A model generated the notes under the pieces. That model made no database searches. It saw nothing but the letters and a program-made list of their open reading frames with translations, and was not told the origin of the DNA. Positions 29,801 to 37,934 of a stretch of DNA of 64,000 nucleotides are shown here, one piece after another. How positions within the stretch are numbered: the stretch's first letter is position 1; each line of letters starts with the position of its first letter. Position numbers and translations under genes: made by a program. The DNA comes from Chryseobacterium echinoideorum (GTDB lineage: Bacteria; Bacteroidota; Bacteroidia; Flavobacteriales; Weeksellaceae), in the NCBI RefSeq assembly GCF_007474535.1, contig NZ_VKNW01000008.1, positions 1-64,000 on the forward strand. Direction: 5' to 3'.

Positions 29801-31229
29801 GAACGGAGGTACTCCTGCATCAGGTCCGGGAACTGGTACTACAAACTACTGGGTTGAAGATGGATTTTTAAATAATACTACTGCTGGGGCTGCAAGAATC
29901 AACTTGTATTCTAATAATAGAGCGGGATGGTTAATTTCTCCAACATTTAATTTAACAGCTGGAGGATATCAAGTGAAATTTGACTATGGTATTACTGCCT
30001 ATACTGGTACAGCTTCCTCTGCAATGGGGTCTGATGATATTGTTAATGTATTGATGTCTACGGATAATGGTACAACTTGGACTGTGATTGAGACATGGAA
30101 TGCTAATAACGCACCAAGTAATACAAATAATACTTTTGTATATCCTGTTACTTCTACTTCTAATCAGGTTAAATTTGCAGTCTATGGCTCAGATGGAACA
30201 GTAGATGATTCTGAAGATTATAACTTTTATGTAGACAATTTTGTGGTTGAAACAATACCTACTTGTGCGGAACCTACTGCGCTTAATTCAAATACTATTA
30301 CCTCAAACGGTGCAACAGTTTCTTGGACTGCTTCAGTATCTGCACCTAATAGTGGGTACAGTGTATATGTTGCTACAACAAATACAGCTCCTACAGCTTC
30401 CACAACTCCTACCTATACAAATGTTACAGGAACTTCCCAAGTTGTTCCAGGAACAGCGGGTGCAACATATTATGTTTGGGTAAGATCTGAATGTACGTCT
30501 ACGTTAAGCAGCGCATGGGCTGGTCCTGTGACTTATACAATACCTTTCCCAGCACCAGCAAACGATGAATGTTCAGGTGCAATTGCATTAACTCCTGGTG
30601 CAAACTTTGCCCAGAATGCTATAACTTCAACAAATGTTGGAGCAACAACAGATGTTGCTTCATCTTGTGCGACTTCAAACGCTGTGAGTAATGTTTGGTT
30701 CAGTGTGGTAGTTCCTGCTTCAGGTAGTATTACTGTAGAAACTGGTGCTGTGACAGGTTCTCAATTTACGGATTCTGTATTAACTTTATTTAGTGGTACT
30801 TGTGGTTCATTAACAGCAATTAGTTGTAATGATGATATTACTTCTGGATCTAATATTTTCTCAAGAGTATCTCTTACTGGAAGAACTCCTGGAGAAGTAA
30901 TTTATGCAAGTGTTTATAGATATTCAACTAATGGTTCAAATGGAGAAATTCAAGTTTCAGCATATGATGCTAGTTTATCAACTTCAGAAATTGTGAAAAC
31001 TAAGAATGATATCAAAATTTATCCAAATCCATTCTCTGATGTATTGAATATTTCAGATATCAAGAATGTAAAATCTATCTCTGTAATGGATATTGCAGGA
31101 AGATTGGTTAAATCTTTTGAGAAACCTACTACTAGTCTTCAATTAAGCGAATTAAATTCAGGAATGTATTTAGTAGTACTTAATATGAACGATGGAACTA
31201 AGCAAACTTTAAAAGCTATCAAAAAATAA
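26892..31229 (+). CDS. Large secreted T9SS-sorted multidomain protein with fibronectin III repeats
   Basis: The 1445-residue protein begins with a signal peptide (cleavage near LDAQ at residue 35). It continues with a beta-rich N-terminal region to about 325 and an Ig-like segment (about 330-425, with SFQWQQSPDNSSW). Then come two tandem modules, each a jelly-roll-like region of choice-of-anchor-J type plus a fibronectin III domain (the fn3 parts include GYEVYYSTSNVAP). A third anchor-J region, another fn3 and a pre-peptidase-like domain follow. The last 75 residues are a type A T9SS sorting domain (IKIYPNPFSDVLNISD ... NDGTKQTLKAIKK). It should be exported through the type IX system and attached at the surface. 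Adhesion is likely; no catalytic motif was seen. Confidence 0.92.
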   Translation: MKIFYKKPQQWIRGLQKLGIPILMLFGAAQGLDAQVSSYSFSQNTGSFTSISGTGTLVTGSEATTSTTNDTTGWSVTLPFTFNFNGTDYTSMYVNSNGGAIFGTTTSSASTVISSSTAYGGAVGVMNRDLWGVFITSGVTTSGSNVITNVASFQGIAVGKALNNVNGIPTNATITAFDEVAGTITMSAPATSSSSSAVVRYGSGKVFTSTIGSAPNRVFVIEWIGYNDYSTSVTGSNHLNFQLRLAETTNIISTVYGPSYNVNTTVRTNEIGLRGATNSDFNNRSGSSTTAWNATLSGTTNSASVSRDNVNFPASGLTFTWTPPVPCTGTPTAGTVSPSSQTLVSGQTPAMLSLSGYSSGALGLSFQWQQSPDNSSWSNVTAGTGATTTFYTPVAFAGTTMYYRCVVTCTNSSQSANSDSVVVNPCGSSATFSENFDSLNPSTTPLPSCWAKVGTTGSLYAQASTAISSPNNLYIYSSSATSIAMVSMPPLNTLQSGNYRLRFKARSNSTSGGVVQVGYLTDPADQATFTSLQSFTTTSTSTVNNFVINNITAPSGVTTLAFRHTGSPAYSVLIDDVIYELMPSCSEPSAVTITTSSITSNGATVSWTAPNTVPANGYEVYYSTSNVAPTTTTVLDATNSVVSTTTSAPISGLTANTMYYVWVRSVCSSSDKSVWSLLSASFTTTCIAINAPYTENFDSTAVGSSTNTNAPNCWKYLEPANWAGYGYVSTTAFTSAPNGYYIYSDAASTGGGMLVSPPTTNLMSGNYRVKFSANGGGANYTMEVGTLSDPNDASTFVAIGTGISLTTTMTQYTVNIPSGTNQYLAFRHAGGGTYRSIRLDDIIVEQLPSCVEPTLITTSNITANGVTIAWTAPPTVPSNGYEVYYSTSNVAPTATTVLDATNSVVSTTTSAPVSGLTANTTYYVWVRSVCSSSDKSGWSTSASFTTACSVFVPNYTNDFSTFPGACWTLANGGTPASGPGTGTTNYWVEDGFLNNTTAGAARINLYSNNRAGWLISPTFNLTAGGYQVKFDYGITAYTGTASSAMGSDDIVNVLMSTDNGTTWTVIETWNANNAPSNTNNTFVYPVTSTSNQVKFAVYGSDGTVDDSEDYNFYVDNFVVETIPTCAEPTALNSNTITSNGATVSWTASVSAPNSGYSVYVATTNTAPTASTTPTYTNVTGTSQVVPGTAGATYYVWVRSECTSTLSSAWAGPVTYTIPFPAPANDECSGAIALTPGANFAQNAITSTNVGATTDVASSCATSNAVSNVWFSVVVPASGSITVETGAVTGSQFTDSVLTLFSGTCGSLTAISCNDDITSGSNIFSRVSLTGRTPGEVIYASVYRYSTNGSNGEIQVSAYDASLSTSEIVKTKNDIKIYPNPFSDVLNISDIKNVKSISVMDIAGRLVKSFEKPTTSLQLSELNSGMYLVVLNMNDGTKQTLKAIKK
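28740..28919 (+). repeat. Fibronectin III coding repeat, copy 1
   Basis: This stretch is nearly identical to 29529-29708 at a constant offset of 789 bases (263 codons). It encodes the fn3 core from GYEVYYSTSNVAP to the SSSDKS segment. The offset equals one anchor-J plus fn3 module. Confidence 0.85.
29529..29708 (+). repeat. Fibronectin III coding repeat, copy 2
   Basis: This is the second copy of the repeat at 28740-28919. Differences are scattered and mostly silent, as expected for a tandem module duplication within the gene. Confidence 0.85.
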
Positions 31230-31252
31230 TTTTTAAATGTTTATATAATAAG

Positions 31253-31279
31253 AGGTGGTCATTTTAGACCACCTTTTTT
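31253..31279 (+). terminator. Intrinsic terminator after the first T9SS gene
   Basis: AGGTGGTC (31253-31260) pairs with GACCACCT (31267-31274), followed by T5 or more. The two T9SS genes are therefore separate transcripts. Confidence 0.9.
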
Positions 31280-31393
31280 ATTTAATTATATTTGAATGTT
31301 TATATGTGTGAATTTTAGTTAAAAAAGTGTTTTATTTTTTGTTGATGTGGTATTAATTTTTTACTTTTAATTATTAAATTCAAAATTAATATT

Positions 31394-34012
31394 ATGAAGA
31401 AAACTTATCTGTTTTTTGTGCTTTTTTCTGCGATTTGGATGAACGCACAAACTTATTGTACTCCAAGCTATGCAAGTGGTTGTGATGGCGGAGATCAAAT
31501 TAATGATTTTAAAATTCCAACTGCAGGCTTCAGTCATTTGGGGACAGGATGCTCTGCAGGCACTTATGGTGATTTTTTTGCGACACAAACCATAACCTTA
31601 TCACCAACAATTTCTTATAATTTTGAAGTTACGCATAGTTATGAAAGTCAGAATATCAGAATTTATGCTGACTTTAATAATGACGGAACTTTTGATGAAA
31701 CTTCAGAATTGATTGGTTCAGGCAGTAGCGGTACAACGATGATTACAAATGGTGTCATTTCAATACCTTCAACAGTTGTTCCCGGAAATTATCGTATGAG
31801 AGTAGCCGACAGATGGAATACTGATCCAACCTCGTGTGATACATCGGGTTATGGTGAGGCTCATGATTATAAACTTACGGTAACTGCGCTGCCTACATGC
31901 TTTGCTCCTACCTCGCTTACGGCATCGGGAATTACGGCAAATAGTGTTACTGTTTCATGGACAGCTCCTTCCTCAGTTCCTTCTTCCGGATATGATGTCT
32001 TCTATTCGAATGCAGGTGCTATTCCAACGGCTGCAACTGCACCAATTTTGAATGTAGTGAATCCTACAGTGACAATCAATAACCTTACATCGGGTAGTAA
32101 TTATTGTGTTTGGATCAGATCTAAATGTACCACAACAGATGCGAGTAATTGGGTAAATGTTTGTTTTGCTACCAATTGTGTTGCTGCAAATGTACCTTAT
32201 CTTCAGGATTTTGAAAGTGCAGCAGTTCCTGCAATGCCAAATTGTACGTCGGAAGTCAATGTAGGTTCTGGTAATAACTGGGTTATTGAAAATGATCCAG
32301 GAAATGGTTTTACTAATAAAACACTTACCTATAATTATGACTGGCAAAATAATGCTGATGCATGGTTCTTTACTAACGGAATTAATCTTACAGCAGGTAC
32401 ATTGTATAGAATTAAATATACTTATGGTAACAACAGTGATGTATTTGTAGAAAAAATGAAAGTTACTTATGGTACAGCTGCTGATGTGGCTTCACAAAAC
32501 ACCATAATACATGATTATCCTAGTATTGTAAATGTATTAACGCCGCAGACAGATTTTTATACATTTACTCCAGCATCAACCGGAATTTATTATTTTGGAT
32601 TCAATGTTTATTCTGATGCAAATATGCTTGATTTATATGTAGATGATATTATCGTAGAAGTAAATCCTACTTGTATTGAACCTACTGCTCTTACATCAAG
32701 TTCGGTTACGCCTTTTACTGCAACAGTTTCATGGTCGGCACCTGCAACAACACCTGCAAACGGATATGAGTATTATCTTTCAACGAGCAATACTCCACCT
32801 ACTGCATCTACGACTGCAACAGGTACGGCAACATCAACAACTGTAGATCTCTCGTCATTAGCTTCATCTACACAATATTATATTTGGGTAAGATCATTGT
32901 GTAGTGCGACAGATAAAAGTTCTTGGTCTGGCATAGCAACTTTTACCACAGAAAACTTTTGTCCTACTGTTATTAGTCCTGCAAACGACATAAGTGGGAC
33001 ATCATTAACGCCAACAATTACATGGGATCCAATGAATGGAGCAGTCGGTTATAGAATTACCGTAGGAACTACTTCCGGAGGATCAGATATTATTAATAAT
33101 GCAGATTTGGGTAATATGACAACTTACACATTTAGTAGTCCGTTAGCATATAATACCACTTATTACTACACTGTTAATGCATATAATGCTGTATCCATTT
33201 CCAGCAATTGTTCGGTAAGAAGTTTTACTACACAATGTGATGCGATTGCTCCACCGTATACCAATGATTTTTCATCAATTGATACGGCTTGCTGGAATCA
33301 GGGATCTGATGGTTCTTCTGCAACAGGTCCGTCAGGAAGCTCAACATATTGGTATGCTGATGGATTTGCAAACGCAGGAAGCAGTGGGGCAGCAAAAATT
33401 AACTTGTATAGTACTAATATAACCGGATGGCTCATCACTCCTGCATTCAACTTAGCAGGCGGAGTTTATACGCTTAGTTTCGATTATGCAATGACAGAAT
33501 ATAGCTCAACTAATTCAGCAACGCTTGGTTCTGACGATAGAATTGAGGTTCTTATGTCAACGGATAACGGTGCTACCTGGACTTCTATTCAGTCTTGGGA
33601 CGAGTCTACCAATATTCCGAATGTTTCTACAACATTTACTTACACGGTAACAGGGGCAACAGCTCAGACAAAATTTGCATTCTACGGTACCTCTGGAACT
33701 GTTGGTGATACTGCGGATAATGATTTCTTTGTAGATAATTTCTCTATAACTTCGACATTGTCTACCGCTGAAAATTCTTTAGATAGAAATAAAATTCAGG
33801 CTTATCCGAATCCGTTTGTTGATGTCTTAAATATTTCAGATATCAAAAATGTAAAATCTATTGCCGTGATGGATATTGCAGGAAGACAGGTAAAATCATT
33901 TGAAAAACCAAGTAACATTCTTCATTTGAGAGAATTGAATGCAGGAGTATATCTTGTTGTTCTTCATATGAATGATGGTACTAAACAAACCATTAAAGCC
34001 ATTAAAAAATAA
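31394..34012 (+). CDS. Secreted T9SS-sorted protein with GEVED and fibronectin III domains
   Basis: The 872-residue protein has a signal peptide (cleavage near MNAQ at 19). A GEVED-type domain follows (IRIYADFNNDGTFDETSELIG and YRMRVAD near 80-140). Then come fn3 domains near 165-255 and 425-510, with an anchor-J-like region between them. A further fn3-like region precedes a second anchor-J region near 610-770. It ends in a type A T9SS sorting domain (IQAYPNPFVDVLNISD ... NDGTKQTIKAIKK) about three-quarters identical to that of the upstream protein. It is probably a surface adhesin or binding protein. The two genes are likely products of duplication and domain shuffling. Confidence 0.92.
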   Translation: MKKTYLFFVLFSAIWMNAQTYCTPSYASGCDGGDQINDFKIPTAGFSHLGTGCSAGTYGDFFATQTITLSPTISYNFEVTHSYESQNIRIYADFNNDGTFDETSELIGSGSSGTTMITNGVISIPSTVVPGNYRMRVADRWNTDPTSCDTSGYGEAHDYKLTVTALPTCFAPTSLTASGITANSVTVSWTAPSSVPSSGYDVFYSNAGAIPTAATAPILNVVNPTVTINNLTSGSNYCVWIRSKCTTTDASNWVNVCFATNCVAANVPYLQDFESAAVPAMPNCTSEVNVGSGNNWVIENDPGNGFTNKTLTYNYDWQNNADAWFFTNGINLTAGTLYRIKYTYGNNSDVFVEKMKVTYGTAADVASQNTIIHDYPSIVNVLTPQTDFYTFTPASTGIYYFGFNVYSDANMLDLYVDDIIVEVNPTCIEPTALTSSSVTPFTATVSWSAPATTPANGYEYYLSTSNTPPTASTTATGTATSTTVDLSSLASSTQYYIWVRSLCSATDKSSWSGIATFTTENFCPTVISPANDISGTSLTPTITWDPMNGAVGYRITVGTTSGGSDIINNADLGNMTTYTFSSPLAYNTTYYYTVNAYNAVSISSNCSVRSFTTQCDAIAPPYTNDFSSIDTACWNQGSDGSSATGPSGSSTYWYADGFANAGSSGAAKINLYSTNITGWLITPAFNLAGGVYTLSFDYAMTEYSSTNSATLGSDDRIEVLMSTDNGATWTSIQSWDESTNIPNVSTTFTYTVTGATAQTKFAFYGTSGTVGDTADNDFFVDNFSITSTLSTAENSLDRNKIQAYPNPFVDVLNISDIKNVKSIAVMDIAGRQVKSFEKPSNILHLRELNAGVYLVVLHMNDGTKQTIKAIKK

Positions 34013-34029
34013 CCTTTAAAATATTTTAG

Positions 34030-34064
34030 AAAAAAGAGCAGAAGTAATTTCTGCTCTTTTTTTT
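34030..34064 (+). terminator. Intrinsic terminator after the second T9SS gene
   Basis: AAAAAAGAGCAGAA (34030-34043) pairs with TTCTGCTCTTTTTT (34049-34062) around GTAAT, followed by T. Confidence 0.92.
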
Positions 34065-34098
34065 ATCCTTTTTTTGATTAGAGTATTGCATGCTGATA

Positions 34099-34129
34099 TT
34101 TCACACCACAAAAAAAACTGATATATTTG
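34099..34129 (+). promoter_or_regulatory. Candidate promoter of the DUF1569 gene
   Basis: TTTC (34099-34102), a 19-base spacer and TATATTTG (34122-34129, exact TAnnTTTG) lie 20 bases before the ATG. Confidence 0.5.
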
Positions 34130-34149
34130 TTTAAAAGAATTAAACCATT

Positions 34150-34605
34150 ATGGAAAACGTATTTGACCCAAAAGATGCCCAAAATTATATCAACAGAATC
34201 AATAATTTAGCAGAAGATACCCATGGTTTGTGGGGTAAGATGACGGTCGATCAAATGTTGGCTCACTGTTCGGTAAGTTATGAAATGGTTTACGAACCTG
34301 AAAAACACAAAAAACCCGGAGCAATAGCAAAGTTCATTCTCAAAACATTTGTAAAACCAAAAGTGGTTAGCGAAAAATCTTATTCTAAAGACTCTCCCAC
34401 AGCACCACAGTTTTTAATTAAAGAAAGAAAAAATTTTGATGAAGAAAAGAAAAGGCTTATTGGGTTTATTCAGAAAACTCAGCAATTAGGAGCTTCGGCT
34501 TTTGATGGAAAAGAGTCTTTCTCTTTCGGAAAACTTTCTTCTCAGGAATGGAGTAATATGTTTGCGAAGCACCTTAACCATCACTTGAGCCAATTCGGAG
34601 TTTAA
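34150..34605 (+). CDS. DUF1569 domain protein (DinB-like helical bundle)
   Basis: The 151-residue protein contains WGKMTVDQMLAHCSVSYEM near 28-46 and ends with FAKHLNHHLSQFGV, the conserved start and end motifs of DUF1569. This family shares the four-helix fold of DinB/YfiT metal-dependent transferases. Potential metal ligands are H38 and the histidines near 140-145. In other bacteria such proteins may conjugate low-molecular-weight thiols, but that is unproven here. It heads a run of small genes including two VOC proteins. Confidence 0.8.
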   Translation: MENVFDPKDAQNYINRINNLAEDTHGLWGKMTVDQMLAHCSVSYEMVYEPEKHKKPGAIAKFILKTFVKPKVVSEKSYSKDSPTAPQFLIKERKNFDEEKKRLIGFIQKTQQLGASAFDGKESFSFGKLSSQEWSNMFAKHLNHHLSQFGV

Positions 34606-34638
34606 CATCTATTTCATTGCATATAAATTAAAAACATT

Positions 34639-35109
34639 ATGAAAAAAATTTTATTTCTTTTATTATTTATCCCTTATTTCCTGCTTTCGCAAATGCCGGA
34701 TATTTCCAATGTGTGGCTTAATAATTCCAATCCGTATGTTGGAACGATAGGCAATGGAAATCAGAAAATTAAACTTAAAATAAATATTGCTGAGCAAAAT
34801 AAAAAAAATGATCAGGAATATTTTGTTTCTGGATATTCTCTTGTTGATAATAATTACACAAAGTTTGAAGGCAAATTTGCTATTACCAAATATAAAAATG
34901 CTAAGAAAAACGGAGTTGTATATGGAGATTACGAACTAGCTGAAGAAAGCAAAGGGAAACATTCCGGTATTTTTTCAGGGAAGTTTATTTATCATTTTAA
35001 ATGGAATAAAAAGACAGAGAAAATCGAAAATCCTTCCATTGAACTCATAGGCGACTGGAAAAGCTATGACAGAAGTTTAGAGTTTGAAACAAAACTTAAA
35101 AATTTATGA
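34639..35109 (+). CDS. Small secreted protein of unknown function
   Basis: This 156-residue product has a standard signal peptide (MKKILFLLLFIPYFLLSQ). The mature part is lysine- and tyrosine-rich with alternating strands, and no lipobox or sorting domain is present. I do not recognise a family. It lies 33 bases after the DUF1569 gene and 39 bases before a VOC gene, so it is likely part of that transcript. Confidence 0.78.
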   Translation: MKKILFLLLFIPYFLLSQMPDISNVWLNNSNPYVGTIGNGNQKIKLKINIAEQNKKNDQEYFVSGYSLVDNNYTKFEGKFAITKYKNAKKNGVVYGDYELAEESKGKHSGIFSGKFIYHFKWNKKTEKIENPSIELIGDWKSYDRSLEFETKLKNL

Positions 35110-35148
35110 TTTTTTAAAGAACTGACAATCAATTAAAAATTAAATCAA

Positions 35149-35520
35149 ATGAAATTGGGAGCGTTTTCTATCAGTTTAAGTGTGAAAGATTTATCTAAAT
35201 CTAAGGAATTTTACGAAAAACTTGGCTTCAGTGTTATGGGAGGCAGTATGGAGCATAGTTACCTTATCATGAAAAATGAAAACACCTTAATTGGTCTTTT
35301 TCAGGCAATGTTTGATGGGAATATGCTGACTTTCAATCCGGGATGGGATCAGAACGCTCAGAATTTGGAATCGTTTGATGATGTAAGGGAAATTCAGAAA
35401 CATCTAAAGCAGCATAATGTTGAGCTGGAAAAAGAAGCCGACGAAAACTCTTCTGGTCCCGAACATATATATCTTAAAGATCCGGATGGAAATATGATTC
35501 TCATTGATCAGCACAGATAG
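35149..35520 (+). CDS. VOC family protein (glyoxalase/bleomycin-resistance fold)
   Basis: This single-domain vicinal-oxygen-chelate protein has 123 residues. The first half carries the typical LSVKDLSKSKEFYEKLGF motif (about 11-28) and the second half ends in PEHIYLKDPDGNMILIDQ, with the conserved DPDGN loop and an E/H that may bind metal. Such proteins bind or modify small molecules such as methylglyoxal or antibiotics; the substrate is not deducible. It is the third gene in a small co-oriented group. Confidence 0.85.
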   Translation: MKLGAFSISLSVKDLSKSKEFYEKLGFSVMGGSMEHSYLIMKNENTLIGLFQAMFDGNMLTFNPGWDQNAQNLESFDDVREIQKHLKQHNVELEKEADENSSGPEHIYLKDPDGNMILIDQHR

Positions 35521-35602
35521 ATCGTTTTGTAACGGCTAATCAATAATAATGGATATATAATCTAATAATTCATAGTCATCATAAACCAATACTAAGCAAA
35601 TT

Positions 35603-36049
35603 ATGGCAACAGTAAACGTATATCTCACATTTAACGGGAATTGCAGACAGGCTTTTGAATTCTATCAGTCAGTCTTTGGAAGAGAAATTCCTTATATGGG
35701 GACTTTTGGCGACATGCCACCTCTGGAAGGTAAAGAAATGCCGGAGCATGAAAAAGATAAAATCATGCACGTTTGTCTTCCTATTTCTAATGAAACAATG
35801 TTAATGGGAAGTGACACGGGCGGTGAATGGGCTTCTCAATTTAAAGAAGGTAATAATTATGCAGTTTCAATTAATACAGAAACAAGAGAAGAAGCAGACC
35901 AATTGTTCAACGGTCTTTCAAATGACGGAAATATTACAATGCCGATGGCAGATACATTTTGGGGAGCTTACTTTGGAATGTTTACTGATAAATTTGGAAT
36001 AAACTGGATGGTCAATTATGACGATCCTGAAAAGCAGCAGCATCCTTAG
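35603..36049 (+). CDS. VOC family protein (PhnB-like)
   Basis: The 148-residue product has the PhnB-like opening VYLTFNGNCRQAFEFYQSVFG and ends in FWGAYFGMFTDKFGINWMVNY, both diagnostic of PhnB/YjdN-type VOC proteins. The conserved GDMP and MHVCLPI segments are in place. It is clearly paralogous to the VOC gene at 61895. It ends in a terminator that closes the 34.1-36.1 kb group. Confidence 0.88.
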   Translation: MATVNVYLTFNGNCRQAFEFYQSVFGREIPYMGTFGDMPPLEGKEMPEHEKDKIMHVCLPISNETMLMGSDTGGEWASQFKEGNNYAVSINTETREEADQLFNGLSNDGNITMPMADTFWGAYFGMFTDKFGINWMVNYDDPEKQQHP

Positions 36050-36054
36050 CAATT

Positions 36055-36084
36055 AAAAACGGCAGATTTGTTCTGTCGTTTTTT
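36055..36084 (+). terminator. Intrinsic terminator after the VOC gene group
   Basis: AAAAACGGCAGA (36055-36066) pairs with TCTGTCGTTTTT (36072-36083), with one G-T pair, and ends in T. Confidence 0.85.
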
Positions 36085-36101
36085 GTATTGAAATATTGAA
36101 T

Positions 36102-36134
36102 TTTGTTTTAATAAAATAATTATAATTAGTTTTG
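36102..36134 (+). promoter_or_regulatory. Promoter of the DUF2490/bestrophin pair
   Basis: TTTG (36102-36105), a 21-base spacer and TAGTTTTG (36127-36134) form a good Bacteroidetes promoter 33 bases before the ATG at 36167. Confidence 0.55.
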
Positions 36135-36166
36135 TGCTGATTGATAGATAATGTAAATAAAAAACT

Positions 36167-36841
36167 ATGGTATTTTTTAAGAGGTCGATATTGGTGTTGA
36201 TGTGCGCTTTGGGAACTGGTGTTATTGCTCAAAAGAGTGATTTAGGAGCTTGGTATATGTATTTCGGAAATAATAAAATCAATGAAAAACTCAATTTTCA
36301 TAACGAAATACAATATAGAAATTTTGATGCAGGCGCAGATTTGGAACAATTGCTCATCAGAACGGGAATTGGCTATGATCTTACAGAAAACAATAATAAT
36401 ATCTTGTTGGGGTACGGTTTTATTTTAAGTAAACCTTACATTAATAATGAAAAATCGGAAAACATTGAACAGAGAATCTTTCAGCAGTATATCACAAAGC
36501 AAAAATTCGGCAGATTTTTCGTTCAGCACCGTTACCGATTGGAAGAACGTTTTTTACAGGATGATTTCAGAATGCGGTTCAGGTATCTTTTAGGATTAAA
36601 TATTCCGATCAATAATAAAGAAATGCTTCCGAAAACATGGTATGCTTCCGCTTACAATGAGATTTTTCTTCATTTTGACAGCCCGGCTTTTGACAGAAAT
36701 CGTGTTTATGGAGCGGTAGGATTTGTCATTAACAAAAATATGCGGATTGAGGCAGGATATATGAATCAGATTCAGGAAAACAAAAACCGAGGACAAATAC
36801 AGATAGGTTTTTACAATAATATTCCTTTTACAAAAAATTAA
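36167..36841 (+). CDS. DUF2490 family outer-membrane-type protein
   Basis: The 224-residue protein starts with a signal peptide (cleavage near VIAQ at 22). Its mature region begins GAWYMYFGNNKI and contains FHNEIQYRNFD and VQHRYRLEERF, typical of DUF2490, a family predicted to form a small outer-membrane beta-barrel. Alternating amphipathic strands continue to the end. The function is unknown. It is 8 bases upstream of a bestrophin channel gene and probably co-transcribed. Confidence 0.85.
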   Translation: MVFFKRSILVLMCALGTGVIAQKSDLGAWYMYFGNNKINEKLNFHNEIQYRNFDAGADLEQLLIRTGIGYDLTENNNNILLGYGFILSKPYINNEKSENIEQRIFQQYITKQKFGRFFVQHRYRLEERFLQDDFRMRFRYLLGLNIPINNKEMLPKTWYASAYNEIFLHFDSPAFDRNRVYGAVGFVINKNMRIEAGYMNQIQENKNRGQIQIGFYNNIPFTKN

Positions 36842-36849
36842 TTCACAAT

Positions 36850-37854
36850 ATGCATTCAGGAAAAAAATTTAGTGCCACAGAGTTTATTATCTGGACGAAA
36901 AGAAGCATTTTTGTTCTTTCGCTTTGGGCAGCAGTTCCCACTATTCTTTATTATTTTGGACTTACTTTTCTGTCGTTTCCTTGGCAGCCAATTGCAATTA
37001 TGGGAACAGCAGTCGCTTTTATTGTAGGTTTTAAAAATAATGCAAGTTACAGCAGGCTTTGGGAGGCAAGGCAGATTTATGGGGCAATCATCAACGACAG
37101 CAGAAGTTTTGGTTATATTTTGAGGGATGCATTATCCGGAAAAAATCCGACCAAAGTAAAAATGATGTTTGAGCGGCACTATGCATGGCTTACGGCGCTT
37201 CGTTTTCAGTTGAGAGAACATAGGGATTGGGAAAAAGTAAATTTAGCTCAGTTTGAAGAATATGCAAGAAAATATGAAGTTGAGGAAAAAAAGTTTAAAG
37301 TAGAAGATGAGTTGCAGAAATTTCTTTCCGAAAAAGAACTTCAGTATGTTTTAAGTAAAAAAAACCGTGCAACACAATTGATGGCAATTCAGAGTAGAGA
37401 GCTTTCTGAAGCTTACTCCAGAGGAGAAATTAATGATTTTCAGTGGACACAAATCAATCAGCAACTGGTGAAATTCACAGATAATCAGGGGAAAGCGGAA
37501 AGAATAAAAAACTTTCCTTATCCAAGGAATTTTTCATCTATTACCACTTATCTGCTGCATCTTTTCATCGTATTTGTCCCTTACGGACTGGTAAAAGAAT
37601 TTGATAAAATGGGAGATGGAACTTTGCTGGAAAATTATACGCTTTGGTTTAATATTCCGTTTTCACTTTTGGTTACGTGGTGTTTTCATACTTTGGACAG
37701 TGTAGGAGAAGCGTCTGTAAATCCGTTTGAAGGAAGTCCGAATGATGTTCCGATTACGCAGATCAGCAGAACGATAGAAATTGACATGAGAGATATGCTT
37801 GATGAAGACAATCTTCCACCGCCAATTGTACCTCAGAACAGTATTGTTTTATAG
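36850..37854 (+). CDS. Bestrophin family ion channel protein
   Basis: Bestrophin-like (formerly UPF0187) proteins form pentameric anion or cation channels in the membrane. The 334-residue product has hydrophobic helices near 14-36, 42-62, 219-240 and 258-280. It includes the family signature FKNNASYSRLWEARQIYGAIINDSR near 59-83. The extended charged region between the helix pairs is the cytoplasmic part. The end PPPIVPQ is disordered. It follows the DUF2490 gene closely. Confidence 0.88.
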   Translation: MHSGKKFSATEFIIWTKRSIFVLSLWAAVPTILYYFGLTFLSFPWQPIAIMGTAVAFIVGFKNNASYSRLWEARQIYGAIINDSRSFGYILRDALSGKNPTKVKMMFERHYAWLTALRFQLREHRDWEKVNLAQFEEYARKYEVEEKKFKVEDELQKFLSEKELQYVLSKKNRATQLMAIQSRELSEAYSRGEINDFQWTQINQQLVKFTDNQGKAERIKNFPYPRNFSSITTYLLHLFIVFVPYGLVKEFDKMGDGTLLENYTLWFNIPFSLLVTWCFHTLDSVGEASVNPFEGSPNDVPITQISRTIEIDMRDMLDEDNLPPPIVPQNSIVL

Positions 37855-37906
37855 TGTAGTATAGATTAATCTAAAGAAACAATTAGCAGAGCGTTATAAA
37901 TTTTGC

Positions 37907-37914
37907 TATTTTTG
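37907..37914 (+). promoter_or_regulatory. Candidate -7 element of the glutaminyl cyclase gene
   Basis: TATTTTTG matches TAnnTTTG and lies 20 bases before the ATG at 37935. The -33 box is unclear. Confidence 0.45.
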
Positions 37915-37934
37915 AAAAAATTTTAGAAATCATA

